Shown here: in pieces, positions 22,191 through 34,192 of the stretch | Position numbering within the stretch: position 1 is the stretch's first letter | Layout of the letters: every line of letters begins with the position of its first letter | DNA from: Rhynchospora pubera | Lineage: Eukaryota > Streptophyta > Magnoliopsida > Poales > Cyperaceae | Assembly: GCA_028095005.1 (NCBI GenBank) | Contig: CM051459.1 | Coordinates: forward strand, 316,450,513-316,514,512 | DNA: 64,000 bases | Direction: 5' to 3' | The notes under the pieces: model-generated | Database searches by the model: none | Told to the model about the DNA's origin: nothing | Seen by the model: only the letters and a program-made list of their open reading frames with translations | Position numbers and translations under genes: made by a program

Positions 22191-23606
22191 CAATACTTCT
22201 TTTGTATACAACACTAAAAAAACATATGAGTTATTAGAAATAAGCTAGAGAACCTTAATTAGTATAATCCGATTTATATACAAATGGAGCTAAAGGATTG
22301 GTGCGAAGATTGTTTTTTTTTCCTTTTTATTTTAAGAAATTAGTGCTGCGAAAATAATGGAGGTAATGGAAAGGTCAATAAAAATTACTTGGTAGTTAGT
22401 AGGCAGCTATATTCACATGCATTGCTGGAGAGACTGGAATAAGAAATCTGATTAAATACAACGTGATTGAAATTTTTTGCTTAATTTTTAATGAGGTGCT
22501 GACTGTACAGCATGATCCATACACCTCATAAAATTTTGTCACACTATCCCTTTATCTTATTTATATTCTTTTATATCATCGCCCTTCCAAAAATTCTTTA
22601 TATCAGTGCGCGCAGCAAGTTCCACTCATTTTTTTTTCCAAAAACTAATATCAGACGGTCAGAGGTTCATGAGATAAGAATTTAGTGAAGGCGAAGGAGG
22701 AGGAAAAAAAAAGAAGAAAACGATGTAGAAGGAATAAAGGAAAAAAAGAGTGGAGTTTATGTCGCCAACAATCTATTCGGCCCCAACAAGGCAACAAGGC
22801 AATCCATCGTGACGCATCGAACACGCATTCGTTTAAGTTCCTTTTATTACGTCATCTTATCAAGTTTAATTCCAAGTTTTAATTATTTATTTTTTTTATG
22901 TTTGTATAAATTTGGCGATATGAAATTAGATGACGATGTCGGTTGAATTTGAAAATTATACACAGTGAACTGTCTTCCCGCATACACTTTACAAAAATGA
23001 GTATAATTTTTTATCTAGTTATTGGATCGGATTGAAATTTTGAAAGGAGCTCCGTAACGCAAATTCCCACCCTAACAAAGCAATGTTTGGTTTTGCCAAA
23101 TTGTGGGCTCAGATTAACATTCCGAGTCTTTCTTTATCGATTTTTGGACTTTTCTTTACAAATTTTGTGGTTATTAGAGTTGTTTTAACAATTTTCATGT
23201 GTTTTGTTTGTTTTTTTAGAGCTTTGTATTTTTAAGACAGCCGGCGTGTCTTTTGATAGATAGTTATGTATGAGAATTGAATTTTATCAAAAAATTGAAA
23301 ATTTGTGTGATCTCACAATCGAAACCTTTCTTTTTTCTGTATTTTTATACTATATTTCTCTATAGTTCATGCATCACATAGCCGCCATATTTTATTTGCT
23401 TATATACATAACGGAAAACTTTTGTTCGGACAATTTATTAAAGCAAGGACAATTTTCACGAATGTGGAGTAGAGACTTCAATACCTAAAAATTTTTGGCA
23501 GATTAAATTAATAATTAAGATATTATAAGTCTCTTTATATAAAAAATTATTTATGTTAGTTTTTAATTTCTAGGGAATTTAAATTACTATAATTAATAAA
23601 TTTCTA
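22191..23606. other. Intergenic, no gene seen
   Basis: AT-rich. A purine-rich open frame at 22685-22882 is low complexity and has no recognisable domain. Confidence 0.4.
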
Positions 23607-23766
23607 GGGAGCGTTTGGATTGTTGGAAGAAAGAAGAAGAAGAAGAAGGAAGAAGAAGAAAAAAAATTATAAACAATTCAAACTCTTCACAAAGTTACAC
23701 ACTTTACAATACTTCTTCTCACTTCTTCCCTTCTTCCCTTCTTCTCACACCTATCCAAACGCACCC
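23607..23766. mobile_element. GTTTGGAT-family MITE
   Basis: GGGAGCGTTTGGATTGTTGG ... CACCTATCCAAACGCACCC, with GAAGAAGAAG and CTTCTTCCC arms around a core AACTCTTCACAAAGTTACAC. TA on both sides. Confidence 0.78.
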
Positions 23767-23918
23767 TATAAAATTTTGTGTCAGCTTTACCTACCTTACA
23801 TTTTTCGTTTTTTTTTTTTTTTTTTTGTTCTTCTCTTCCGAGGGTCCCGACAAAGCAAGATGCAAGCCAACACTAAAGATTAATTAGATTAAAATAAGAC
23901 TTGAAACTTGCCTCACAG

Positions 23919-23926
23919 TATATAAG
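23919..23926 (+). promoter_or_regulatory. TATA box of the small Ala/Thr/Pro-rich gene
   Basis: TATATAAG about 90 bases before the ATG at 24010, followed by a C/T-containing leader with CACACCCCCCGC and TTTCTCATCTTC. Good spacing for a plant promoter. Confidence 0.6.
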
Positions 23927-24009
23927 AACCAGTAGAGCTAGTTGGTTCCTCACACCCCCCGCAATTCAGAGCCAAGGAAATCAGCTTAATTTCTCATCTT
24001 CTTATAACA

Positions 24010-27000
24010 ATGGTTAGTCCACTATAACAAACTTTCTTCTATTTTTTCAATTTTTTTTTACGCCCCATTTTAATACTAGTAGCAGTGAGTAGTAACATTT
24101 GGTGGCTGGGAATAATAAGGTCCAGGTTAGAATTAAATTTTCTTTTAAAAAAAAATCCATGATTTCATTTCATAATAAGGTCCAGGTTAGTAACATTTGA
24201 TGTCATTTTATTTGAAATTTATGTTATTAGACCTAACGAAATTCTGAGAAATCAATTCTAATGAAATGAAATGAAATTCTGAAAACTTTTTAATCACAGC
24301 CAAGTTATTTTTCATATTATCAATTTTTTCGGAGAAATGCTAGAGTCCAATATATTAGACGGATGGACTCCGTCCAATACGATCGTTTTTACATTTTTAA
24401 ATTTCAAATAACCGATCTGAACCATTCAATATGTTCTCCTTATTGAAAACTTATAAGAAACCAATTTTTATATTTTTTCAAAATTTTTTACTATTTTTTT
24501 GGTATTTTAGAAAATCGTTGTTATTGGACGATCCATAATGTTTATATCATGAATTTTCAAAAATATTAAATAAATAGTAAAAAAATTCGAAAAAATGTAA
24601 AAATTGATTTCTTGTAAGTTTTCAATATGAAGAACATATTGAACGGTTCGGATCGGTCATTTGAAATTTAAAAACATAAAAACGATCGTATTAGACTGAC
24701 CCATCCGTCCTATATATAGGACACTAGCAATTCTCATTTTTTCGACTATCTTCCGACCCAGTCAATTCCCACAAGAAAGACCAAATTATTTCTAAAATAA
24801 ATTTGTCTATGAAAATTATTTTGTCCGTTCTTGCCATAAGAGTGAACTTTATTATTATTTTTTTTCGTGATATCAGACAAAATATCAACACAAAATCAAA
24901 ATAACCGCATCCCTCCAGCTTACAGTAGAACTGTATTCTCCATTAATTTAAGCAACTAAACCCCAAATGTTGATTGTTCATCCTATTTTTACAAGAAACT
25001 GGAGCTCAAATTTACAAATAAACGGCATAGATTACTTTGGAAATGAACGGAGTTAAGGGTTGACTTTGAAAAATGCAGGAAAATTAGTTTTTTTTTTAAA
25101 AAAAAAATTGAACGTATACAAAAATTAGCTCGGCTCACTAAAAAAATATCAGCTTTATTTTTTAATATCGAACCCTTCCATAATACATTGTTATATACTA
25201 TATAAATTTTCGTTAAAATTGTTTGGTATTACCGCATCTTCTTCCAAAAAAAAGACAAAAAAAGACTATCGTCATCATAATTATATATCAAAATAAATAA
25301 CATAAACATATTATACATCTTTATATTAAAACTTTGCGGCTTCTTATTTGTATAGAATTTATAAACCATAAGTCTTAAGATTGTCATTATATTATTTCAA
25401 TTTTGTCGGTACCCCGTATTTGAAATATAAAGGGAAAATTAGATATATCCCTTTCAAATCTTTTCTATTTGGATATAATCCCTACAATCTTTAGAATTGA
25501 AAATAACCCCTCCATTCATGTCTATTAGGGATATAACCCCTTTTAATAAATTTAATTATTTTTTAAAAAGAAAAAGGCAGCAGCATAAGTTTATGACCAA
25601 ACTATCCTCCAACTTTTCATCTTCTTTCTTCATATTATAGTATTAACATACTAAATTTTACCTTCTTGGCAAAAACGTTTTTTTCTTTCCTGATGTCAAA
25701 TTCTTTCTAAATCGCTAGTTTTATGATAGAATACTTACTCAAGAGGGATTTATACACGGTGCTTGCTAAAACAAAGGAGCCCCTGTTGCTCTTGCTAAAA
25801 CAATGAATGGTACTGCTGGTTTTTATCTCTATTGAAAACACACGTACGCTTATTTCATATAAGCTTTTCACAATGGCTTTTATGAAAAAAACAAACGGTT
25901 TCTCTTCGGGCGCGTTTGGATCGTTGGAAGAAAGAAGAAGAAGAAGGAAGAAGAAGAAAAAAAATTATAAACAATTAATCCAAACTCTTCACAAAATTAC
26001 ACACTTTCCAATACTTCTTCCTACTTCTTTCCTTCTTCCCACACCTATCCAATCACACCCTTCTCAAAAGAGGATTCATCGATTCAGTGGGTCACTAGTC
26101 AGCATATGATTAGTTTAGATTAATTTCTTTTTGCTTTTTTTCTTTATTTCTTTGTGTTCGGCAACCGCTGCCCCGATCTTTCTTCGTCCTTGATTGTTCA
26201 ACGCAAGATATGAAAAAGGAAAAAAATATGAATGTTTAAGGTGACATTTGATCTAGCTTAATTGTATTATTCGCTAAAGAGACAGAAAAGGGAGAGACAA
26301 AGAGATATAGGGAGAGAGAGTAATTTGGTCATATAATAATACTAGCTATTTTTTATTTAAAAAGAATTAAATGGTTCAAAAGGGATTATATCCATAGAAA
26401 ACATGATTAGAGAGCATTATATCCCCGACCAGATGGAGAAAATTAGAGGAGGTTATATCTAATTTTTCTAAATAATTAAATAAGGAAAGAGAACTATCAT
26501 CACCTGATGAAAAACAAATACTAATATAAAAAGAAAAATTAGATGTATGCCACTTCAAAACTTCAAAATTTAAAAAATGCCACCCCAAAACTAATTCTGA
26601 GTAAATTGCCACTCTAAATCTCTTTTATTTAGAAAATTACCACTCAATAACAATTCATGTACTCTTTTATTATAAAAACAGTACACAAATATACTGCAGC
26701 TCAAACAATATTATGGTATTTTCCAAAATGTCCCTTGCCTCTTCCTTTTACCCTTTTCGACTGAGAGAGAGGAAGGTCTCATAATAATGGCCGATCCCTC
26801 CAGTAATTCCTGTCACTAATCCCGTGTTCTCCACCATGGACCCTGCTGCTCCGATTGCCGCTCCAGCAATCTGTATCTTCAACCTCATGCCTCTCTAACA
26901 GTTGCGTCGTTTGACCTCCGATCTCAGACCGTGGCAGGAGATGATTGACTGCTTTATCATCTCTCGCCTCGCTGGCCCAATCAACAAGACGAGCTGCGAG

Positions 27001-28062
27001 CCTGACTAGGTTGCTTTCGTTACTCAATGGGGTCACCTCGTCAGTCGCATCTGCCTCACTCGTTGGAACTTCACAAATCTGATTTTGGGTCAATATGAAT
27101 ATGAATTGCAAAACTTATGATTCTTATTGTTCTTTTATTTATTGTTTGTCCCATCTTAAATATGTACTCTGGCCTCTGGGTCGCAACAGAAATGAAAAGG
27201 ACCAAAAAAAAAGAGAGAGAGAGAAGATGCGCAATAGAGTAAGGAAAGAAAAAATAATGGAAACAAGAAGGGATAGGGTATTCTGGAAAATATCGGAAGT
27301 TATTTTGATATACATTACTTTCGTATTATTTTTATAATAAAAGAGTATGAAAATTGTTTTGGAATGACAATTTTCTAAATAAAAGGGATTTAGGGTGACA
27401 ATTTACTAAGAATTAGTTTTGGGATGGTATTTTTTTAATTTTGAAATTTTGAAGTGGCATATATCCAATTGCCCCAATATAAAATTATATACGCTTTGTT
27501 TTAGGACTCTTCTGGTGATGCTACTAAAACTGTAGCTGCTGCTCAAGGAGTTGCGGCTGCTACTGGCGTACCTTCAAACCCTCCTGCCAATGCTGATACA
27601 AAGGTTGATTCTGTTCATAATTAATTTCAATGTACTGACAACTAACGTATTTGATTGACCGCATACAATAGATTTGACATAAAATATCCCTCTTTCTAAC
27701 TTGATCAGAAGCTTTTTTTTTTTTTTTTACTAAAAGAACAGATCCCCAATTAATAAAAGAAAAGTCATACAATGCACGTAGCAAGAAAGCAGCTACAGTG
27801 ATCACAAACTGTTACTATTTACTGAATCATTTTTCTTGTTTTATTTTATATTTTGGCTAGACTAATCCTCCTGCTGACTCTGCTCCTGCTGCAACCGATG
27901 CTGGTGGTTCTAAAGTGACTGTGGTATGTCAACAGAACTTAACTCTGCCTAATTAAAATTGACCAGTACGATCTATTATCCACAATTCATCTCATAACAA
28001 AACGAGAAGTTAATTTTTATATGTTTTTGTTGTAGACCAATCGGGACCTGCCTATGTTTTAA
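24010..28062 (+). CDS. Small Ala/Thr/Pro-rich protein, 63 aa, 4 exons
   Basis: Proposed exons: 24010-24012 (ATG, then donor GTTAGT), 27505-27603, 27861-27923, 28036-28062; phase 0 at every border. Product begins MDSSGDATKTVAAAQGVAAA and ends GGSKVTVTNRDLPMF; it is hydrophilic, likely unstructured, with no signal peptide or membrane segment, and contains two related NPPA blocks. Exons 2-4 are supported by the paralog at 688-1153, where coding is conserved while introns differ. Exon 1 is inferred from the TATA box, leader and in-frame ATG/donor, and requires a 3.5-kb intron holding several transposons. An alternative start upstream of exon 2 is not visible. Family not recognised. It lies ~3.7 kb upstream of RAN copy 2, as the paralog does for copy 1. 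Confidence 0.55.
24332..24735. mobile_element. Foldback MITE, family with copy at 58003
   Basis: Starts GAGAAATGCTAGAGTCCAAT and ends with the inverse (CACTAGCAATTCTC). Arms include ACGATCGTTTTTACATTTTT, CCGATCTGAACC and TTGAAAACTTATAAGAAACC paired to their complements; the turn lies near TTATTGGACGATCC (24535). About 400 bp, AT-rich, noncoding. Lies in intron 1 of the small gene. Confidence 0.8.
25432..26469. mobile_element. Mutator-like element with ~100-bp terminal repeats
   Basis: Left end GGGAAAATTAGATATATCCC and right end GGTTATATCTAATTTTTCT are inverted; the similarity continues through GGATATAATCCC and GGGATATAAC. Flanking 9-mers (AAATATAAA, AAATAATTA) agree at 6 positions, so the target duplication is uncertain. 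It hosts the MITE at 25918-26060. Confidence 0.6.
25918..26060. mobile_element. GTTTGGAT-family MITE, nested
   Basis: GGGCGCGTTTGGATCGTTGG ... CACCTATCCAATCACACCC with the 3-bp duplication TTC on both sides. Very close to the 23607 copy in its core. Confidence 0.8.
26532..27475. mobile_element. Mutator-like element with GC-richer core (Pack-MULE candidate)
   Basis: Perfect 9-bp target duplication AATATAAAA (26523-26531, 27476-27484). Terminal inverted repeats of about 170 bp start AGAAAAATTAGATGTATGCC / GGGGCAATTGGATATATGCC. The core (about 26770-27090) is much richer in G and C than the arms and is open for 110 codons on the minus strand (27111-26779), including SEADATDEVTPLSNESNLVR. A core unlike the arms suggests a captured host gene piece. 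It lies in intron 1 of the small gene, ending only 20 bases before exon 2. Confidence 0.78.
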
Positions 28063-28543
28063 TGCGCCATCTAGGCAGAACTTATCATTGCTGTGTCCAC
28101 AAGTCATTGGTTGCATGTCTGTGTCTATGTGGTGATCTTTGCTTCTCATCAATATAATAAATAAAAAGTTACGGCGAGAGTAATTTATGCAATATCATCA
28201 GTAAAATGTATTTGTGATTTTTCTGTAATTTGTTTCAATCTATATTATATGTATGTGATTGTACTGCAACCCATGTATTGAACATGTTTCTAGTATTATG
28301 TATACAAGAGTTGTTACCCGGTTTTTGCTAGAAAAATAAAATACTGAAAAAGGAGTCCGTTCCGGTCCTAATCTCACATTTTGATTGTTTTTTTCACAAT
28401 TTAAAATTCAAACGTCCAATTCAAATTATTGATCTTGTTTAATTCAATAAGTGATGTGTTTCAACTTTTAATATAAATTTTGTGAAGTATAAACCTATTT
28501 GATACTCAATTCAAGATAATAATTAAAATATGACGTGTTACAG
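27513..28543 (+). repeat. Upstream half of segmental duplication unit 2
   Basis: Counterpart of 688-1645: coding exons, introns and 3' UTR of the small gene. Homology ends at GACGTGTTACAG, where the LINE-bearing segment begins. Confidence 0.8.
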
Positions 28544-28778
28544 TGTGATAGGGCCTAGTAAGGTTTAGTAACGATGTGGGCTAAATCTGAAATTTTGCCT
28601 ACGAGGTAACTATAAAAATCGGGTCTCCATCGCGGAGGTTGCCCGACAGATTTGGGAGAAAGCCCATCACAGCTTCTCTTATCGAGATCTTCATGAAAAC
28701 AATAATTTAAAAAAAAAAAAACCTTTGAAGATTTGATGCTTTAATCTCCCACGGTGGGTTACAGAACGAATTGAGAAA

Positions 28779-29858
28779 ATGTGCAGAAGATTTCTTTGGA
28801 TGACACCCCAAGGAGGGATGCCTTTGAAAAGCTGGACCTCAATTTGCTTGCCAAAAAAATTTGGAGGGTTTGGGATCAAAGATTTGACTTTACAAAATAA
28901 AGCTCTTTTACTGAGATGGTGGTGGAGGTTGTACACGGCTCAGGATTCTCTTTGGTACCATTACATGTCGGCAATTTATGGGAGGAGGCGAAGACTATGT
29001 GCACCTTTAATTTGGCTACTCATGGGTTCTTTTTTCTGGAAAGACCTGTTCAACCTTAGGTCTCTTTTCCAAATTTCTACAACTTGGGAATTAGGAAATA
29101 ACAAGACACCTTCTTTCTGGTTTGATGCTTGGGCGGAAACTCCCATTTTTTTCCTCACAAAAACAGAAGGTCAGAATCAGGTCGCAATTTCCAAGCAGTA
29201 CCTCTCGCTTCAGAAAGTTCTACCTATTTTTACAGACCTGGTGCCTAGACCTAATTCCTTCAGAACTAATCTGATTTCCTAGTTTGCTTCTCAAATACGC
29301 CCTGAAGAAAGACCAGATAAGATTCTTTTGAGGTGGTCCCCGGATGGGCTCTTTTCCTCAGGAGCCACTTACAAGCAACTGGTCTCAATAGGAAAAGTAA
29401 ACTCGTCAACCAACTTCGTTTGGAAGCTCAAAGTTCCTCCTAAAGTTAAACTTTTTGTTCTTCTTCTGCTCCAGAGGAAGTTGCTAACTCAACAAATCTT
29501 ACTTCAACGCAATGTGCTTATTCAGATAGGATGTGTTTGTTGTGACACACCTTTGGTAGAAGATGACCTGCATCTTTTTTTCCATTGCACACTTTCAAAA
29601 GAAATTTGGCGGCTAGTTTGTGACCTCTCATCTCTACCTCCTCCGAGAAGTGGTGATTCGGTGCTTTCCATGACCCTTAATTCTTTGACCTTTCAGCAGG
29701 GATCGAGAAACAATTTTCGAAATACTCTTTTCTTTACCACGCTTTGGGTCATATGGGGAGAGCGGAATAATAGAAGATTCAGAAATCTTCGAAGGCCGGC
29801 TCATGTGCTGGCAAGAGTCATTTTAGAAGAAGGCGCGCTGTTTTCTAAATTCTGCTAG
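28779..29858 (+). pseudogene. 5'-truncated L1-type LINE: end of reverse transcriptase and zinc-binding tail
   Basis: One frame runs from MCRRFLWMTPQGG to a TGC-TAG end at 29858, broken by a TAG at 29280-29282. The first part carries the post-RT region typical of plant LINEs (CLPKKFGGFGIKDLTLQNKA, LLRWWWRLYT, WYHYMSAIYG). The second carries the RT-associated zinc-binding domain: FVWKLKVPPKVKLFVLLLLQ, then C-x-C-C...H-L-F-F-H-C, and the closing LWVIWGERNNRRFRNL. RT catalytic motifs (YxDD) and the endonuclease are absent. A short A-run (29920) may be the poly(A) tail. 5' truncation is the normal fate of LINEs. It lies between the small gene and RAN copy 2, and unit 1 has an unrelated LINE scrap in the equivalent gap. 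Confidence 0.85.
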
Positions 29859-30200
29859 TCTGTTTTTTCTTTTTCTTTTTCTTTCTTTCTCCTTGGCAGC
29901 TTCTGTCAAGCTTCTCGAAAAAAAAAACTTACCGCTAAACGAACTTACATCCTCAGCAGCCGCTTAAAGCTGCTATACCGTGCAGCCAAGTAAATTTTTT
30001 TTAATACTGTTGTCCCTAAATAAAGGCCTGGAGGGGTGAATAGACACAATTTTGATTTTTTATACCGGTATGGTCAATTTTTTATTCAATTCAATTAAGG
30101 TCCAACACAAATAATCACACAAGCAAGTTAAATCAAATGTAAATAGAGAGAAGAGAGAAAGAGATGACAAGCGATGTGATTACGGAGTTCCGACCCGCTA

Positions 30201-30310
30201 GATTGAGCTAACCTTACTCATACGTCTCCGAAAATTTCGCTACGACGAAAGGCGCGATTGAGCTAGCCTTACTCATACGTCTCCGGAAATTTCGCTACGA
30301 TGAAAGGACG
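30201..30310 (+). repeat. ~56-bp tandem duplication
   Basis: ATTGAGCTARCCTTACTCAT followed by ACGTCTCCGRAAATTTCGCTACGAYGAAAGG appears twice back to back (about 30203 and 30256). Part of a block of unknown repeat between 30011 and 31250. Confidence 0.8.
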
Positions 30311-30659
30311 CGCTCTGTCCAATTCCATCAAGAACGGGACTACAAGTTCGAACATAATTGTCTCGTCACAAGGAACTTGAGGTGGATCGGCCTAACCACT
30401 AACTAATCAACCAATACACTCAAAGAATGAGGTTCTAAATCAAATCTCTCAATTTTTAGCAACAAAACACTATTTGGGTTCGATTTAGGCACACTAATCT
30501 CAAGTATTTAGCTAAGTAATGCTCAAATATCAAGAGAGAATGGTCTCAGGTGTTTGGAGCTTAAACGGAGGTATTTTGAAAGGTATTCAATCAGTCAAAA
30601 TAGGCCAAACGAGTCTGATATATATAGAGGGCATAAAGAGCTCCAAACAGGACAAAATA

Positions 30660-31240
30660 ATAAACAAACATTACCCGACCTTACCAAGCGTTACACAATG
30701 TTTGGATATAGCCGTTAAATAAAATAAAAAATCGACAAATCTGTTGGAGGTTGTCAGAAGCATTACACCACCTTACCAAGCGTTACACAACGTTTGAATA
30801 TAGCTGTTAAATAAAACAGAAAAATCGACAAATCCGTTGGAGGTTGTCAGAAGCGTTACACAACGCTATCAAGCATTACACAATGCTATCAAGCGTTGTG
30901 CAACGTTTTGAATAGTGGAAGTTTAACGGTCAAAAAAGTTGACAGAAGCGTTGAACAACTTTTGGAGGCGTTATGCAACGCTATTGGAAACAAATGTTGC
31001 GTGACGCTAGGTAATCGTTACAAGACGTACGACGGGGGACCTCATTTTTGGCCAAAAAACAAAAGTTACAAAATTCTGAACTTGCGTTCTGTAACGCTTG
31101 AATACAAAGTGTTGTATAACTTTAGAAGACGTTATACAACGTACTGTTGCAGATGCATCAAAGGAAGTAGGACTTGGTCAAAGCATTGTGCAACTCTATC
31201 AAACGTTGTACAAGTTTTGACCAAGTGTGTAACGTATGAG
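30660..31240 (+). repeat. Block of CGTT..AACG palindromes with a ~92-bp tandem repeat
   Basis: A 92-base unit (ACCTTACCAAGCGTTACACA ... GTTGGAGGTTGTCAGAAGC) occurs twice at about 30676 and 30768. Through the whole block the near-palindrome GCGTTACACAACGC and variants (CGTTGTGCAACG, CGTTATGCAACG, CGTTGCGTGACG, CGTTATACAACG) recur more than a dozen times. A 115-codon frame (30896-31243) spans it, but its content merely follows the repeats and I do not call it a gene. Confidence 0.75.
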
Positions 31241-31646
31241 TAAAAAAAGAAAAAAAAAATGCATACCTCCTTTCTTCATATGTGATATATCAGGCCATAG
31301 GCCTGTTCATAAGATGAAACAAAAACAAATAAATAAACGAATTTCAGATACATCTTGTAAAACGTCTCCTTTCTTTACAGATCTCACTTCCACTTTCGGT
31401 TTGTCCCTTCTTTCAATTATGGAATTCCTCTAATTAAAGTTCTGAACGAAGAATAACGCAACTACTGCCTAAGATTCACGCTACGCTGAATCCACCTCTT
31501 ACACGTGTACACATCTAATTAACGCGTTGCTTAACGGATGTAAAATCCAACGGTGGAAAGGTTTAGCGTCCGCTTTAAGCTAAGCGCGCCTAAATAGAGG
31601 TCGCGTTGATTCAAAGCTCCCAAACGGACCCATCTAATCTCACCTC

Positions 31647-31654
31647 TATTTAAA
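31647..31654 (+). promoter_or_regulatory. TATA box of RAN copy 2
   Basis: TATTTAAA about 115 bases before the ATG, in a proximal promoter conserved with copy 1 (GCTTTAAGC, AGCGCGCC, then a CT-rich leader). Confidence 0.65.
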
Positions 31655-31763
31655 CCTCTCCCCTTTCTTCCCTCTTCAACACAACAGCAACGAGTAATAG
31701 AGAATTAGAGAAATAGTCGATTCAGATCAAATTTTCAAAAGAAACGAGAGAGAAGAAGTTTCA

Positions 31764-34192
31764 ATGGTGTGTTCTATGTTTCAATTATGTTTCTCTTTTA
31801 ATAATTTCAAGTTTCTTGTAGGGTTTATAATGATGAAATTTGGGAATTTCTTTCTCATAGGCTCTTCCAAATCAGCAAACTGTTGATTACCCCAGCTTTA
31901 AGCTCGTGCTTGTAGGTGATGGTGGAACAGGTAACCTATCCAATTTTCTAGATTTTGGTGTTAATTCGTTACTATTTCTCTGATTTAGGATTTAATTGTG
32001 CTGTATTTTCAACTCCTGATGTGTGAATTTGTTGATCTGGAAACAGGAAAGACTACATTTGTGAAGAGGCATCTCACTGGGGAATTTGAGAAGAGATATG
32101 AACGTGAGTATTTGGTTCACAATTTTTCTTTTGTTTCTTAATTTAATTTCTTTTTCTTTCTCAGTACGTATTTGAATTTTGGTTACGAATTCTTATTGTA
32201 ACAGCTACAATTGGAGTTGAGGTTCATCCCTTGGATTTTCACACAAACTGTGGCAAGGTTCGGTTCTATTGTTGGGATACTGCTGGCCAAGAGAAATTTG
32301 GAGGCCTTCGTGATGGATACTAGTGAGTATTTATAAGAATATTCTGGTTCTCTATTTTATAACTTATTGCAATTTGATTGTACTATAGGTATTTTTTTGG
32401 TTTTTAGACCCGCATTATAATTATTATTAGTCCTAAATAAAGTTCCCCTGACAACAACAACTATGCCACAGTACAAAATAGAAACGTAGATTTATTTTTT
32501 TTTTCTTTTCCATAGTTACTGTTTTACATTTGCAGTGTGGTCATTTGGTTAAATTAATTACCAGAACAGAATTAGTTCAATTGGTGTAACTCTGATGAAG
32601 GACGACAACTTGTTTAATCCGAAAATGTGATACTTACCATTGTTGGCCTTCAAAAATGTTGCTTATATAATCTAACAATTTAATTATCTATAATACTTAT
32701 CTTTCTACCTTACATTGTTTCAGCATTCATGGCCAGTGTGCAATCATCATGTTTGATGTCACTGCCAGGTTGACATACAAAAATGTCCCGACATGGCACA
32801 GAGACATTTGCCGGTTAGTTGTTCTCACTTCAATCATATTGTGTTTCTTTATCATATTCCTGCAGAGTGGATTGTCTCATTCATACCATATTTTAAGGAT
32901 AATAAAAGTGACTTATTTCACTGTAATTGAATTTTTTTTGTTTTCGAACTTATCTTCTCTCATTGTTTGTACCATTTTTCTTTCATTTAATGGTCTAAAT
33001 ATGACATCATGATGTTTATGCAAAAATTGTGAAAGGGGATGAGTGGTTCTGACATTTATGCACCTCATCTGTCTATTTTGCAACAGGGTGTGCGAGAACA
33101 TACCAATTGTTCTGTGTGGCAATAAAGTCGATGTAAAAAATCGCCAAGTGAAGGCTAAGATGGTAACATTCCATAGAAAAAAGAACCTCCAGTACTACGA
33201 GATCTCAGCCAAGAGCAACTACAACTTTGAGAAGCCTTTTCTCTACCTAGCCAGGAAGCTTGCTGGGTTAGTACATAAAAACATTCTTTATATGTGTTTA
33301 AATTTCAGTTCTAGACTGTTCAATTGAGCTTATATTTGTTTCCTTTTGTAGGGATATGGATATTCATTTTGTTGAATCACCTGCACTTGCTCCTCCTGAG
33401 GTTCCAATTGACCTTGAAGCACAAAAACGGTACGTTATCTCCCAGCTCCCTCTCTCTCACAAGAACATACATAAATTGAAAGTTTCCTCTATCTCTCTCT
33501 TAAAGACACGCAATCAGACTGGGAAACTGAAATTTTTGTGCCACTGTTGTATAAAATGGCCACACGATCAATTAATTGTTGGTGATAGCCGAACTGTTAC
33601 ATATAATATATTTGGTGGGGAATTTTTTTTAAATATCTTGAGCTATTAATCGGCTAGCAAAACTGATGAGTCAGCTGTCGAACTGATAATTTATGTTAGT
33701 TTTTGGTCTCTCTGGCCAGACAATAGGTTTCCAAATCCTTTCCTTAGAGAGAGAAAATAACGTGGAGTACTTAATTTTCAGGACACCAAAGATATCATTT
33801 ATGTGTATATATAATCTTTATGTTGTCCTTGTTCATATTATATATGGTACATATTATATCCTCAAGTAGGTCTATAAAATTTATTTAAATAAATTATGAA
33901 TAATATATCAATGTAATACCGACTGCCAAAATCTGATCAATCGTATAATTCACTTGGCAATGCTCCGACTGTCGAAATTCTCTGCAAAAATCTGATTAAT
34001 CGTATAGTTCACATGGAAATGCTATGACTGTCCTCAGAGCACCGGCTCTTGTACAACTCTGCATTGTGCATTAGCCTGCTTTGAAAATGGAAAATAAATA
34101 AATTTGTATGGTTGTTGGCATGCAGGGTTGAAGCTGAAATGGCAAATGCGGCAATGCAGCCCCTTCCGGATGATGACGAGGATTTTATGTAA
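31764..34192 (+). CDS. RAN: GTP-binding nuclear protein RAN, copy 2 (8 exons, 220 aa)
   Basis: Exons: 31764-31766 (ATG only), 31861-31930, 32047-32103, 32205-32322, 32724-32813, 33087-33266, 33352-33429, 34126-34192; same lengths and phases as copy 1. Motifs: GDGGTGKT (20-27), PTIG, WDTAGQEKFGG (67-77), NKVD (125-128), SAK (153-155), acidic C-terminus PDDDEDFM. It agrees with the plant RAN consensus at the sites where copy 1 departs (K40, C59, K74, H85, L99, K145, K170), so this is the copy most likely to supply the housekeeping function in nuclear import/export and mitosis. The C-terminal NAAMQ differs slightly from the usual AAAAQ. Confidence 0.95.

Noticed and set aside
23615..23887. Lysine/glutamate-rich frames in and around the GTTTGGAT MITEs
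   Set aside because: They translate the GAAGAAG arm of the MITE and recur in each copy in different frames.
25432..26469. Clean 9-bp target duplication for this Mutator-like element
   Set aside because: Only 6 of 9 flanking positions agree; boundaries kept as approximate.
30896..31243. 115-codon frame in the palindrome block
   Set aside because: The residues simply translate the CGTT..AACG repeats.
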